Assembly (NCBI RefSeq): GCF_019236475.1
Contig: NZ_JAFAIX010000003.1
Location: forward strand, 372,001 to 436,000
Source of the DNA: Chitinophaga sp.
GTDB taxonomy: Bacteria > Bacteroidota > Bacteroidia > Chitinophagales > Chitinophagaceae
DNA length: 64,000 nucleotides
Direction: 5' to 3'
The position numbers and the translations under genes are program-made. How positions within the stretch are numbered: position 1 is the stretch's first letter; every line of letters starts with the position of its first letter. This document shows, piece after piece, positions 51,719 through 60,396 of this stretch. Under the pieces are notes generated by a model, which did not search any database, was not told the origin of the DNA, and worked only from the letters and a program-made list of their open reading frames with translations.

Positions 51719-52564
51719 GTGACTAGTTGGGAAAGTAAAGCGCTCAGTTTTATTAATCAGACAAGCAGATGGGACAAGGACAAACATATTTCCTCCTTTC
51801 TGACCTTCAGCATTAACCTGCTGAAAACATTATTTCAAACGAATATTACGCTGCAAGTAGAATTTGAAGACGAATCTACCGCCAGGGTGAAGAATGCCTC
51901 TCCTGTTTACCTGGACGACATGATACTCGATCCGGAACCTATCAAGAAACTACTGTACAGCAACGGTTTCAAGACAATTTACTGGCAATCTATTCCTACT
52001 GCAGATCATGCGCTGAAAGATATATTGCAGGCCTTCTCCTCCGCCATTATCATCCCACTGGCAACAGAACCTACTACCAGTGTGATTTTAATGGGCTGGA
52101 GTGAACCCATGATCTTTAATCATTCTTTCCAAGAATGCGTGGAAACCATCCGGCTCCGCTTAAAGGAAATCCTTACCTATTCCTTGCAGCATAGCCATTT
52201 TCAGAAAGTGGCCTCTAGGTATTCTGCCATCATGCATACCATCCCGCATGCACTTATTTTCATCAACAACGACGGCTTTTCCGGCTGGGTAAACCAACCT
52301 GCCGCCGAGTTGCTGCACCTTTCCGGCCCTGGCGAACAGTTGCCAGCCATCTTATCAGATGCCATGATGCAACTACGCAGCAAAACCACCAATGCGGCAG
52401 AAATATACCAGGAAGCTATGCGACTGTTTTCTTCCCAACAAAATAGCATTACCTTCTGGGAATGGAGATTTGCATCACCGGAAGAGATGACCTATTACGT
52501 CACCTGCCTGCCGGTGTTGAACCAACAAGTAAGTGGTAGATTATGGATTTTTGAGAAAAAGTAG
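51719..52564 (+). CDS. GAF-PAS protein without output domain, RsbQ partner candidate
   Basis: A 281-residue cytoplasmic protein. Residues about 20-160 look like a GAF domain (SFLTFSINLLKTLFQTNITLQVEF, then AFSSAIIIPLATEPTTSVILMGW). Residues about 165-281 look like a PAS domain (YSAIMHTIPHALIFINNDGFSGWVN in parts, ending TYYVTCLPVLNQQVSGRLWIFEKK). No kinase, phosphatase, cyclase or DNA-binding domain follows. The start is GTG at 51719, 26 bases after the RsbQ-like gene, so they form an operon. In Bacillus the RsbQ partner is PAS plus PP2C phosphatase; here the output must come from another protein, perhaps the convergent REC-kinase, whose gene ends 2 bases away. Confidence 0.75.
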   Translation: MTSWESKALSFINQTSRWDKDKHISSFLTFSINLLKTLFQTNITLQVEFEDESTARVKNASPVYLDDMILDPEPIKKLLYSNGFKTIYWQSIPTADHALKDILQAFSSAIIIPLATEPTTSVILMGWSEPMIFNHSFQECVETIRLRLKEILTYSLQHSHFQKVASRYSAIMHTIPHALIFINNDGFSGWVNQPAAELLHLSGPGEQLPAILSDAMMQLRSKTTNAAEIYQEAMRLFSSQQNSITFWEWRFASPEEMTYYVTCLPVLNQQVSGRLWIFEKK

Positions 52565-52566
52565 GG

Positions 52567-53667
52567 TTAGTTCCTACTCCATTGAAAGTAGAAACGGCTG
52601 CCCTCACCGGGTTTCGAGTCTACCCAAACCTTTCCGCCCTGCTCTTCTACCAACATTTTAAAAATATTCAGGCCGATCCCACTGCCTGTACCGCCATCCC
52701 CTTTCTCAAACAGTTTGAAAATCCTATCTGTATCACGAGAGGCAATCCCAGGTCCGTTGTCCTCCACATAAAATTCGTAGAAGTCTTCCCTGGCTGAAGA
52801 GTCCTGACCACCAATATTAATGACCACCTTTTCCTTATCGTTGTGTTTGATAGCATTGGCGATCAAGTTCTGAAATACCTGTTGCAGCTTTAATTTATTG
52901 GTAAACAGCGTAGGTAGTGCTGTATCATATTGGACTTGCACATTTTTAGGCAGGAACAGCAAAAGCGTTAATTGTTGTAGCAACTGTTGTACATCTACTA
53001 TTTCTTTAGGAGCAGCCTCATCATTTTTCAGGGTATAGTCTAGCACGCTGGTAATCATACCCGTAAGGTGATTCGTGGCATTCAGAACAATGTCCATGTA
53101 CTCATTCAGGTCTGGCTCTTTTTTGATTCTTTCATCTTCGCTGATGAGCGTCAATAGGCCGATTGCCCCGTTGAGCGGGGACTTCAGGTCGTGGGCCACC
53201 ACGTACATGAAGCGTTCCAACTGTTTGTTGATTTTCTCTTTTTCCTGGAGGGCTACTTTCAGTTCATTCTGATAGCAGTATAACTTTTCAAATACATTCA
53301 CTTTGGCGCGGGTAATATCCACGTCCAGGGGTTTGGATAGATAGTCCACCGCTCCCTCTTTAAAGCCTTTCAAAACGTACTGCTCCTCTTTGTTGATAGC
53401 CGTCACAAAGATGATGGAAATGTCCTTAGTACGGGGATTTGTTTTAAGGAGACGCGCCACTTCATAGCCATCCATATCTCCCATTTGAACATCCAGCATA
53501 ATAAGACCGATATCGTTGTGTTTCAGGGCCATTTTCAGCGCCTCATTTCCGGATGAGGCTTTGAGGAATATCCTGTCGGGGGCTTGTAGCATGTCTTCCA
53601 GCGACAGCAGGTTTTCCTGCTTATCATCCACGAGTAAGATGGTAATTTTTTTGGAAGGTTCCGTCAT
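52567..53667 (-). CDS. REC-histidine kinase
   Basis: A 366-residue protein with an N-terminal receiver domain (Asp59 in LIMLDVQMGDMDGYE, Lys112 in YLSKPLD), a coiled coil, and a kinase core. The phospho-acceptor is His159 in VVAHDLKSPLNGAIGLL, and ATPase motifs are NLIANAIKHN, VEDNGPGIA and GSGIGLNIFK. No membrane segment. It is the last gene of a four-gene minus-strand operon (hybrid kinase, cheR, cheB, this gene), 12 bases after cheB. Its receiver may take phosphate from the large upstream kinase and control its own kinase half. Confidence 0.92.
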   Translation of the reverse strand: MTEPSKKITILLVDDKQENLLSLEDMLQAPDRIFLKASSGNEALKMALKHNDIGLIMLDVQMGDMDGYEVARLLKTNPRTKDISIIFVTAINKEEQYVLKGFKEGAVDYLSKPLDVDITRAKVNVFEKLYCYQNELKVALQEKEKINKQLERFMYVVAHDLKSPLNGAIGLLTLISEDERIKKEPDLNEYMDIVLNATNHLTGMITSVLDYTLKNDEAAPKEIVDVQQLLQQLTLLLFLPKNVQVQYDTALPTLFTNKLKLQQVFQNLIANAIKHNDKEKVVINIGGQDSSAREDFYEFYVEDNGPGIASRDTDRIFKLFEKGDGGTGSGIGLNIFKMLVEEQGGKVWVDSKPGEGSRFYFQWSRN

Positions 53668-53679
53668 TTCATTCTCGAT

Positions 53680-54255
53680 TTACTTGGTATGGTATTGATC
53701 TTTGATGAAACTAATGATTTCATCCGTTTTCATGATTTTGATATCGGCAGACATGTCTATGGCTGCCTGCGGCATTATTCTAAACTCCGCTTCCATTGGG
53801 TCTTGCACGATTCCGGCGCCGCCATTCTTCACAATTCGTGCCAGTCCTTCTGCGCCATCAGCATTGGCGCCACTCAGTAATATTCCCAAGGCCCGTTTTC
53901 CGTATGCATCTGCAATACTGTAAAAGCTTTCATCAATGGCCGGTCTACTATAATGCACGAGCTCTGAATAATCCAACGAAAAAGTGCCATCCGCTTCCAA
54001 GAGCAGGTGATAGTTCTGAGGCGCCAAGTAAATATGTCCTGCCTTCATCCGTTCCTTATCTTCCGGCTCCTGGATGGGCCGGCCAAAAGCCAGTAACCGA
54101 TTTAACTCACTACTGACGTTCTTCAGTCGGTGCATGATGAGCACCACCGGGGTGTCCATCTCCCCAGGCAATGCTTTCAGCAGTCGCGCTACTACGGACA
54201 AGCTTCCAGCAGATCCGCCAATTGCGATAATATCAAATCTGGTTGATGAATGCAA
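53680..54255 (-). CDS. cheB: Stand-alone CheB methylesterase domain
   Basis: The 191 residues form only the CheB catalytic domain, without the receiver found in classic CheB. The triad is Ser15 (IAIGGSAGSL), His42 (LIMHRLKN) and Asp133 (LLSGANADGAEGL). It should hydrolyse glutamyl methyl esters or deamidate Gln on a receptor-like protein. The gene starts 3 bases after cheR. No chemoreceptor, CheW or flagellar gene is in the window, so the substrate is probably the hybrid kinase encoded in the same operon or another membrane sensor. Without a receiver its activity must be controlled by partner contact. Confidence 0.92.
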   Translation of the reverse strand: MHSSTRFDIIAIGGSAGSLSVVARLLKALPGEMDTPVVLIMHRLKNVSSELNRLLAFGRPIQEPEDKERMKAGHIYLAPQNYHLLLEADGTFSLDYSELVHYSRPAIDESFYSIADAYGKRALGILLSGANADGAEGLARIVKNGGAGIVQDPMEAEFRIMPQAAIDMSADIKIMKTDEIISFIKDQYHTK

Positions 54256-54258
54256 GAA

Positions 54259-55080
54259 CTAATATTTACGTCTAAAAATTTTATTCGGACCGTTTACTAC
54301 CTCAAATTTCTTTCTCTCTTTGCTAAATAACAATGATTCTTTCATACCAAGTGCAAGATATCCTCTTGGGGCCAAGCTATCATAAAAAAGTGTTACAACT
54401 CTTTCCTGTAGTGTCCGGTTGAAGTAAATAAATACATTCCTGCAGCAGATAAGCTGAAACTCATTAAATACGTGATCTGTGACCAGATTATGTTGAAAGA
54501 AAATGATATTCCGACGTAATGCCGGGTTGATGATAGCACTATCGTATCGTGCGGTGTAATAGTCGGAAAAATCGTGGAGCCCTCCTGATTGGATATAATT
54601 ATGGGTATAGTCTTTCATCCATCGTAGCGGAACAATCCCAGTATTGGCCTTCTCTAAGTTGGCTGCATTCATATCGGTGGCGTATATACGACTTCTTTCC
54701 AGCAAACCGGCTTCTTGTAACATAATTGCCATGGAGTAGACCTCTTCTCCCGTTGCGCATCCGGCATGCCATATTTTAATGATGGGATAGGTGGCTAATC
54801 GGGGTAACACATCATCTCGTAGCAGTTGATAAAACTGCGGGTCACGGAACATTTCTGTTACGTTTACGGTGATATATTCCACCATTTTTTTAAAAAAATC
54901 TGGATCTGTCTGCAACTGCAATTTCAGTTCTGCCAGTTTTTCCAACTGAGCATGCCCCATGAACCGGATAAAGCGGCGTTTCAGGGAAGCTTGCGCATAA
55001 TCGCTGAAATCGTAGCCGTACTGGTGCTGGATAATGAATATTAACTCCTGGAGTTCTGTATTACTGATCTCTTCTACCAT
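54259..55080 (-). CDS. cheR: CheR methyltransferase
   Basis: A 273-residue CheR with the helical N-terminal domain (1-75). The SAM-binding motif I is IWHAGCATGEEVYSMA (GCATGEEVYS at 107-116), NVTEMFRDPQFY lies before it, and IYATDMNAANLEKA, FFQHNLVT and the CRNVFIYFN motif follow it. It transfers methyl from S-adenosylmethionine to glutamates of receptor-like helices. It lies 7 bases after the hybrid kinase and 3 before cheB, so kinase, methyltransferase and methylesterase are made together. The C-terminal pentapeptide-binding insert is not obvious by eye. Confidence 0.93.
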   Translation of the reverse strand: MVEEISNTELQELIFIIQHQYGYDFSDYAQASLKRRFIRFMGHAQLEKLAELKLQLQTDPDFFKKMVEYITVNVTEMFRDPQFYQLLRDDVLPRLATYPIIKIWHAGCATGEEVYSMAIMLQEAGLLERSRIYATDMNAANLEKANTGIVPLRWMKDYTHNYIQSGGLHDFSDYYTARYDSAIINPALRRNIIFFQHNLVTDHVFNEFQLICCRNVFIYFNRTLQERVVTLFYDSLAPRGYLALGMKESLLFSKERKKFEVVNGPNKIFRRKY

Positions 55081-55087
55081 AAAATTG

Positions 55088-58000
55088 TTAAGACAACCAT
55101 ACGCGGATTAATGAAAGCAGTTTGATCCCGTCTACCGGTTTGGTGATATAATCAGAAGCGCCCGCCTCTATTGTTTTTTGTCTGTCTTCCGCCATCGCTT
55201 TGGCTGTCAGCGCAATGATAGGCAATTGGGAAAAACGTTTGTCCTTACGAATATTAATCATCGCATCATAACCGTTCATGCCGGGCATCATAATATCCAT
55301 TAAAACAAGATCGGTATCAGGATGTTCATCGAGCATATCTATCGCTTCCTGACCGTCTGCGGCCGCTAATACGTGTACGCCCTGGCTTTCCAGCAACGCA
55401 CTGATGGAGAATACATTGCGCATATCGTCATCTACCAGCAGGATAATTTTTCCGTCCATGATATTTTCCATATCCTGGATACCCTTCATGGTTTCCAATT
55501 TCCCTGGTTCTACTTTTTCCAGTTTATAGAGGAACAGTTCCAATTCATCTAGGAGTCGGTCTGTGGCCAGTGCCGAGCTTCTCACGATAGCCGCGGCATA
55601 TTTTTTCAACTGGGCTTCTTCCGCCATGCTGATATCTTTATCCAGGTAGGCAATGACCGGTGTGGCACTGTGGGCGGTTAATTCAGCAAGCTGTTGCAGG
55701 CCCACCATGGAATGTTCCATATCATGGCCTAGTTCTATGATAACGCCATCATATTTGCTGGCAGCCAGGTATTCTTTGGCATCTTCCACAGAAGCCACCT
55801 GGTCGTACCAGGTTTCCATATTGCGTTGCTCTGTTTTGAATCGGATATCTGGGTCTTGTGCCAGCTTCCCTTCCGCTATGAGCAATACTTTTTTCAGTCG
55901 GGAGTGTAATTGCTGGCTGATATCCAGGAATATCTGGTCTAGGTCAGGTTGTTGTAGTGGTTTCTGCGTATATCCGTTGATGTTACTAGCGGTATTGGCA
56001 GAAATTTCAGCCGCGGAGACAACATGTACCAGGGTATCATTGAGTTCCTCCGTGCTACGAATAATTTTGAGGATGCTTTCGCCATCAATCACTGGGAGAT
56101 TCATATCCAATATGATAGCTACCGGTTTATACTGCCTTGCCAGTATGAGTCCATCCTGGCCATTATGGGCGAGAATAGTCTTGAATCCCTTCCTGCGGGC
56201 CACATCGCGGAGTGTATCCGCAAACCAGGCTTCATCTTCAATAATCAGGATCAGCTTATCATTATGCGCAATATTCCCCCGATCATCTTCTGGCATTACA
56301 GCCGGCATTACCGGAGCCGTAGAAGGGGTGAACGTACGAATAGCTTTCCTGGCAGGCAGGGAAATATCAATATTAGGTGGGAAGGTAATGGAGAAACTGC
56401 TGCCTTCTTCCGTACTGGTGTCTAGGTGGATTTGGCCTTGTAGTAACAACATAATCTGGCGGGAGATAGACAATCCCAGGCCCGTACCGCCGAATCTACG
56501 ACTGGTAGAGCCATCCGCTTGTTGGAATGCTTCGAAGATCAGTTGTTGTTTATCTTCCGGAATACCCATACCAGTATCGGTAACGGTTACACGAATATTT
56601 TCGCCTTCCATTTCCCATATGATACTAACCGTACCTTTCTCCGGCGTGAATTTAAACGCATTGGAGAGTAGATTACGAATCACTTGTTCCAGTCGTTGAC
56701 GATCCGTCCGTATGACCGTTGGTACATCCAGTCCTATTTTCTCGATGAAGCGGATATTTTTCTGTTGCGCTACATAATTGAATAAATCGAATACATCCTG
56801 CTGAATACCAGCTACTGGCGCGTCTTCAATATGTAAGTCTACTTTTCCCGCCTCAATTTTGGAAAGGTCCAAGATATCATTGATGAGGCGCAAGAGATCG
56901 GAGCCCGATTTATGAATGATACCAGCGTATTCTATTTGGCGGCGGGTGAGGTTCTGGTCTTTATTTTCCTCCAGCATTTTTGCGAGAATGAGCACACTGT
57001 TCAAGGGAGTTCTCAGTTCGTGCGACATATTCGCGAGGAAATCAGATTTATATCGGCTGCTGGCTTCCAGTTCTGTGGCTTTTGCCGCAAGGGCTTCCCT
57101 GGCCACTTCCAGGGCTTTATTTTTCACCAACATTTCCGCGTTCACCTGTCGGAGTTCCTCTTCCTGCACGCGTAATTCCTCTTCGGAAGCCTGGAGCACC
57201 TCTGATTGGCGACTCAACTCATCATTGGACTGGCGTAATTCTTCTTGTTGATTTAACAGTACTTCTCTTTGTTCCTGCACCTGTTGGAGCAGTTCCAATA
57301 CTTTTTCCCTGCTCATCGCAGCATTGAGTGCCACCGCGATATCGCTGGCTTGGGTTTGCAGGAGTTCTAACTGTACCGTGGCAACTTCCTTGAAAGAAGC
57401 CAGTTCAATGATACCTGTTAGTTCGCTATCCATACGAAGCGGGATCAACAAAAGCTGTTTCGGATTCCCTGAACCCGAAGCAGATTGGATCTTCCAGTAG
57501 TCTTCCGGCAAATCAGAATAGACACGGATTTCCTTTTCCAGGGCAGTTTGTCCCAGTAGGCCTTCTCCTATGGAGAGGCTGTTGGGCGTATTCGAAGGCA
57601 TGGCAACGGCAGCGGCTAAACGTAGTTGATGATTTTTCTCATCCAGTGTATAAAATGCTCCAGCGGCAAACTGACCGTAGGTGACTAATTCCTTCAAACA
57701 CTTCTCTGCTAGCTGCTTTACATCTATGATTCCTTGTAGGTTGGTATTGAGTTGATCCAACCCTACGAGCTTCCAGTTTCGCTGATTGGCCTGATTATTG
57801 AGTTCAACGACCTCCTGTAATTTGTGATTCAGTGATTGCTGTACTAGTTGTCTTCTTTTAAACTCCCGGTAAGTGATCCTGATTAATACGAATCCGACAG
57901 CGAGGATAAAAATGTTATTTAAAATGAGGATGCTCTTTGACTTGGTGGCGGAGCTTTCATTTTCCGCTTCGCGGGAGATGAGTAGTCTTTGTTCTTCATT

Positions 58001-58477
58001 TCGTATGACGATGATGATAGACCGGATATCATTCAGGAGGTTTACTTCCTGATCTGTTATCTGGGCATTTTCTTCGAAGGTCTGTTTCCAGATGCGATGA
58101 TCATTGGCATTCCAGAAACTAAGCACTTCGTTGATATTGTTTTCCAGGGTATCGATCATTCGCTCTTCCGTCGGACTATCGGAAACGAGCGTACGAAGTA
58201 CAGTTATCGCGGGGCCAATTTTAGGGAGGTCAACCTCGTAGGGCGAAAGAAATCTTTTCTCGAAGGTACTTCTGAAGCCACGGCGAGAGGCGGCCATGTC
58301 CAGCACAAGGCGGTTCACGCGTTCCACTTGGTTGAGCACTTTGTAGGTATGTTGTACCCAGCGGGATTCCGCTTTTTGTTGCTGGAATGATCTCAGGGTG
58401 AGATATCCGCCGAGTACTACCAAAACCACTACCAGTACGAAACCGATGTATAATCTGTTTACCAGTGAGATCTTCAT
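55088..58477 (-). CDS. CHASE3-GAF hybrid histidine kinase with three receiver domains
   Basis: A 1129-residue membrane kinase, counted from ATG 58477. TM1 lies at about 9-27, a CHASE3 periplasmic domain at about 40-165 and TM2 at about 183-203, followed by GAF at about 245-385. A Glu/Gln-rich coiled coil spans about 390-475 (QQEELRQSNDELSRQSEVL and repeats). The acceptor is His486 (FLANMSHELRTPLNS); the ATPase has NLLSNAFKFTP and GGTGLGLSIS. The first receiver has Asp791 (IILDMNLP) and the last Asp1061 (LVLMDIMMPGMNGYD). The middle one has no phosphoacceptor Asp (reads IIELGHDM) and is a pseudo-receiver. An in-frame ATG at 58531 adds 18 residues before TM1. First gene of the cheR-cheB operon. 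Confidence 0.92.
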   Translation of the reverse strand: MKISLVNRLYIGFVLVVVLVVLGGYLTLRSFQQQKAESRWVQHTYKVLNQVERVNRLVLDMAASRRGFRSTFEKRFLSPYEVDLPKIGPAITVLRTLVSDSPTEERMIDTLENNINEVLSFWNANDHRIWKQTFEENAQITDQEVNLLNDIRSIIIVIRNEEQRLLISREAENESSATKSKSILILNNIFILAVGFVLIRITYREFKRRQLVQQSLNHKLQEVVELNNQANQRNWKLVGLDQLNTNLQGIIDVKQLAEKCLKELVTYGQFAAGAFYTLDEKNHQLRLAAAVAMPSNTPNSLSIGEGLLGQTALEKEIRVYSDLPEDYWKIQSASGSGNPKQLLLIPLRMDSELTGIIELASFKEVATVQLELLQTQASDIAVALNAAMSREKVLELLQQVQEQREVLLNQQEELRQSNDELSRQSEVLQASEEELRVQEEELRQVNAEMLVKNKALEVAREALAAKATELEASSRYKSDFLANMSHELRTPLNSVLILAKMLEENKDQNLTRRQIEYAGIIHKSGSDLLRLINDILDLSKIEAGKVDLHIEDAPVAGIQQDVFDLFNYVAQQKNIRFIEKIGLDVPTVIRTDRQRLEQVIRNLLSNAFKFTPEKGTVSIIWEMEGENIRVTVTDTGMGIPEDKQQLIFEAFQQADGSTSRRFGGTGLGLSISRQIMLLLQGQIHLDTSTEEGSSFSITFPPNIDISLPARKAIRTFTPSTAPVMPAVMPEDDRGNIAHNDKLILIIEDEAWFADTLRDVARRKGFKTILAHNGQDGLILARQYKPVAIILDMNLPVIDGESILKIIRSTEELNDTLVHVVSAAEISANTASNINGYTQKPLQQPDLDQIFLDISQQLHSRLKKVLLIAEGKLAQDPDIRFKTEQRNMETWYDQVASVEDAKEYLAASKYDGVIIELGHDMEHSMVGLQQLAELTAHSATPVIAYLDKDISMAEEAQLKKYAAAIVRSSALATDRLLDELELFLYKLEKVEPGKLETMKGIQDMENIMDGKIILLVDDDMRNVFSISALLESQGVHVLAAADGQEAIDMLDEHPDTDLVLMDIMMPGMNGYDAMINIRKDKRFSQLPIIALTAKAMAEDRQKTIEAGASDYITKPVDGIKLLSLIRVWLS

Positions 58478-58859
58478 ATTAACAATCTTCGCTATATAAA
58501 ATGAATAATTTCTGGGTAGAAAGATAGGCAATTCAGGATTATTCTATAATTTTGAAAAAAATATCAAAAGTTGCTCATATTCAACGGATATACCATGTGT
58601 GTTTAACTCCCCCTGAGAAATAGGCGGTTTGTCAGTGAAACAATAGTCAGCTCTTGATCGTATATATTAACGTATATATAAATAATAAGTTTTATCATTT
58701 TCTTTATTGTGAAGACCCTGTTTAGTCATTTTTGTTAGAAAACCAATTTTAACCATTCACTATCCCCTGAAGGAGCCTACCGAATAGTAATCCAATTCTG
58801 AACTACCGGAAGTGAACAAGGATATATATCTTTTGTTATCTCCGGTTAAAAAAGCCACA
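58478..58859. other. Divergent intergenic region between hybrid kinase and polysaccharide locus
   Basis: AT-rich, no gene seen. It contains TAATTTTG on the plus strand (58547-58554), an exact -7 box with no good -33 box. On the minus strand TATCTTTC is a near match about 50 bases before the kinase start. A 12-bp tandem direct repeat beginning CGTATATAT/CGTATATAT lies at 58659-58682. It may hold control sites for both units. Confidence 0.5.
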
Positions 58860-59234
58860 ATGAGTAAAATATTGTTAGTAGAGGATGATGAAGTAATGCC
58901 AAAGATTATTGCTCGCATCTTGCCTGAACCGGAATATCAGGTAGATATTGCCGTGAACGGTAAAGAAGCTATGCAAATGCTGGAGGAGAACAATTACCAG
59001 TATGATCTGATCATTACAGACATCATGATGCCCTACGCAAACGGTTTTGAGATTCTAAGCAAGGTGAAAAGCCATGACAGAGAAAATCCCATTCCTGTAA
59101 TCATTGTATCCAATGCAGGGAATGAGGATATGATTATGGAGGGCTTTAAACTGGGGGTGGACGACTTCCTTAAAAAGCCGATCATTCCTGCAGAACTGAT
59201 AATTCGCGTAAAGCGCTTATTAATGAAGAAGTAA
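58860..59234 (+). CDS. Single-domain response regulator heading the glycosyltransferase operon
   Basis: A 124-residue receiver domain counted from ATG 58860 (MSKILLVEDDEVMPKI). The acidic pocket is Glu8, Asp9 and Asp10, the phosphoacceptor is Asp54 (DLIITDIMMPYANGFE), and the conserved lysine is in DFLKKPIIP. No output domain. A GTG at 58812 would add 16 unconserved residues. The HEAT-repeat gene starts 10 bases later, so the regulator is probably part of the machinery and may control the synthase by binding it. The hybrid kinase encoded divergently is a possible phosphodonor. Confidence 0.9.
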   Translation: MSKILLVEDDEVMPKIIARILPEPEYQVDIAVNGKEAMQMLEENNYQYDLIITDIMMPYANGFEILSKVKSHDRENPIPVIIVSNAGNEDMIMEGFKLGVDDFLKKPIIPAELIIRVKRLLMKK

Positions 59235-59244
59235 ATTCAGAAAA

Positions 59245-60396
59245 TTGAACACAACTATTTCCGATATCTGGCAAGAGATCAGGTATTTTTATACAAATGC
59301 GCCATTGGCTATTCAGATAGCCATGGTGTTTATTGTAATTGCAGTTTCTGCTACAGTGACTGCCTACCTGGTTATCTTACGTTCTCGATACCGTTCGCAC
59401 AGAAGGGCCAAACAGTTGCAGAAGCTAATGCCCAAGATAGATGATCTATTGATCAATGAAATATTGGCTAATCCTGATATTCCCCAAGATGTACATCCGT
59501 CTAAGATTGACATCCCCACTATGGCATTTGAACAATTGCCCTTGCAGAAACGCTGGGCAAGAACGGCGCTCACAGAACGCATTATTCACTTCCGCAGCAA
59601 TGTAAAAGGTAATTCCGGCGCTTTACTCCGCAACCTTTACTTACAACTGGATTTGGACAAAGATGCAGCACGCAAGTTGAAATCCCCAAGATGGGATCAC
59701 AAGGTACGCGCCCTTTCGGAGTATGTCAGTCTTGAACTGCCTATTTCAGACGTTACCTTGCTACCATTGGCCAATAGTCGTAACCGTGAGTTGAGAGCTG
59801 CCGCCAGACAAGCCTACATCAAACTCAGTAAAAACGAGCCTTTTAAATTCTTTGATTCGGTAACAGATCCCCTACTCCCTTGGGACCAGGTGGAACTCTT
59901 CCGTATCATTACCACTACAGAGGATATCTCCATTCCTAACTTCGCCAGGTGGATCACCTATTCTTCCAATAAGAGTGTGGTCTCTTTCTGTTTGAAGCTG
60001 GTAGTACATTACAACCAAATTGCCGCTGTTCCAGCTATCATCAAACTGCTGGACAACAGAGATCACTATCTCCGTGGCGATGCGATCAATGCTTTGGGTA
60101 AACTGAGAATTAAAGAAGCGGAAGATAAATTTGCGCAACTATATACCACACAACCACTGTTTTGCCAGGTAGAAATTCTGAAAGCCCTTGGCCGTATCAA
60201 CAGCGGAAAATATGTGGACTTCTTACGCAATGAATTCCTGCATGCTACAGAATTCGATTTACGTAAAGCGGCGGCCCGCTCCATCGCAAGAAACAGCGGA
60301 AAAGCCCGTGAAGTACTGGAGGAACTGCTCGCAACTACCAGCGGCCAGGACCTGTTGATTTTAAAACACTGTATGAACCCCCTAATTAAGTATTAA
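59245..60396 (+). CDS. HEAT-repeat membrane protein
   Basis: A 383-residue protein with one N-terminal membrane helix (about 21-45, IQIAMVFIVIAVSATVTAYLVIL) followed by a basic stretch and a cytoplasmic helical-repeat domain. Repeats of the HEAT type are clearest in the second half (AVPAIIKLLDNRDHYLRGDAINALGKLRI and VEILKALGRINS, in parts; then LRKAAARSIARNSGKAREVLEELL). The start is TTG at 59245. Its stop overlaps the ATG of the first glycosyltransferase by one base (TAATG), which suggests translational coupling. I infer a scaffold role for the synthase complex, perhaps linking it to the response regulator. No enzymatic motif is seen. Confidence 0.8.
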   Translation: MNTTISDIWQEIRYFYTNAPLAIQIAMVFIVIAVSATVTAYLVILRSRYRSHRRAKQLQKLMPKIDDLLINEILANPDIPQDVHPSKIDIPTMAFEQLPLQKRWARTALTERIIHFRSNVKGNSGALLRNLYLQLDLDKDAARKLKSPRWDHKVRALSEYVSLELPISDVTLLPLANSRNRELRAAARQAYIKLSKNEPFKFFDSVTDPLLPWDQVELFRIITTTEDISIPNFARWITYSSNKSVVSFCLKLVVHYNQIAAVPAIIKLLDNRDHYLRGDAINALGKLRIKEAEDKFAQLYTTQPLFCQVEILKALGRINSGKYVDFLRNEFLHATEFDLRKAAARSIARNSGKAREVLEELLATTSGQDLLILKHCMNPLIKY

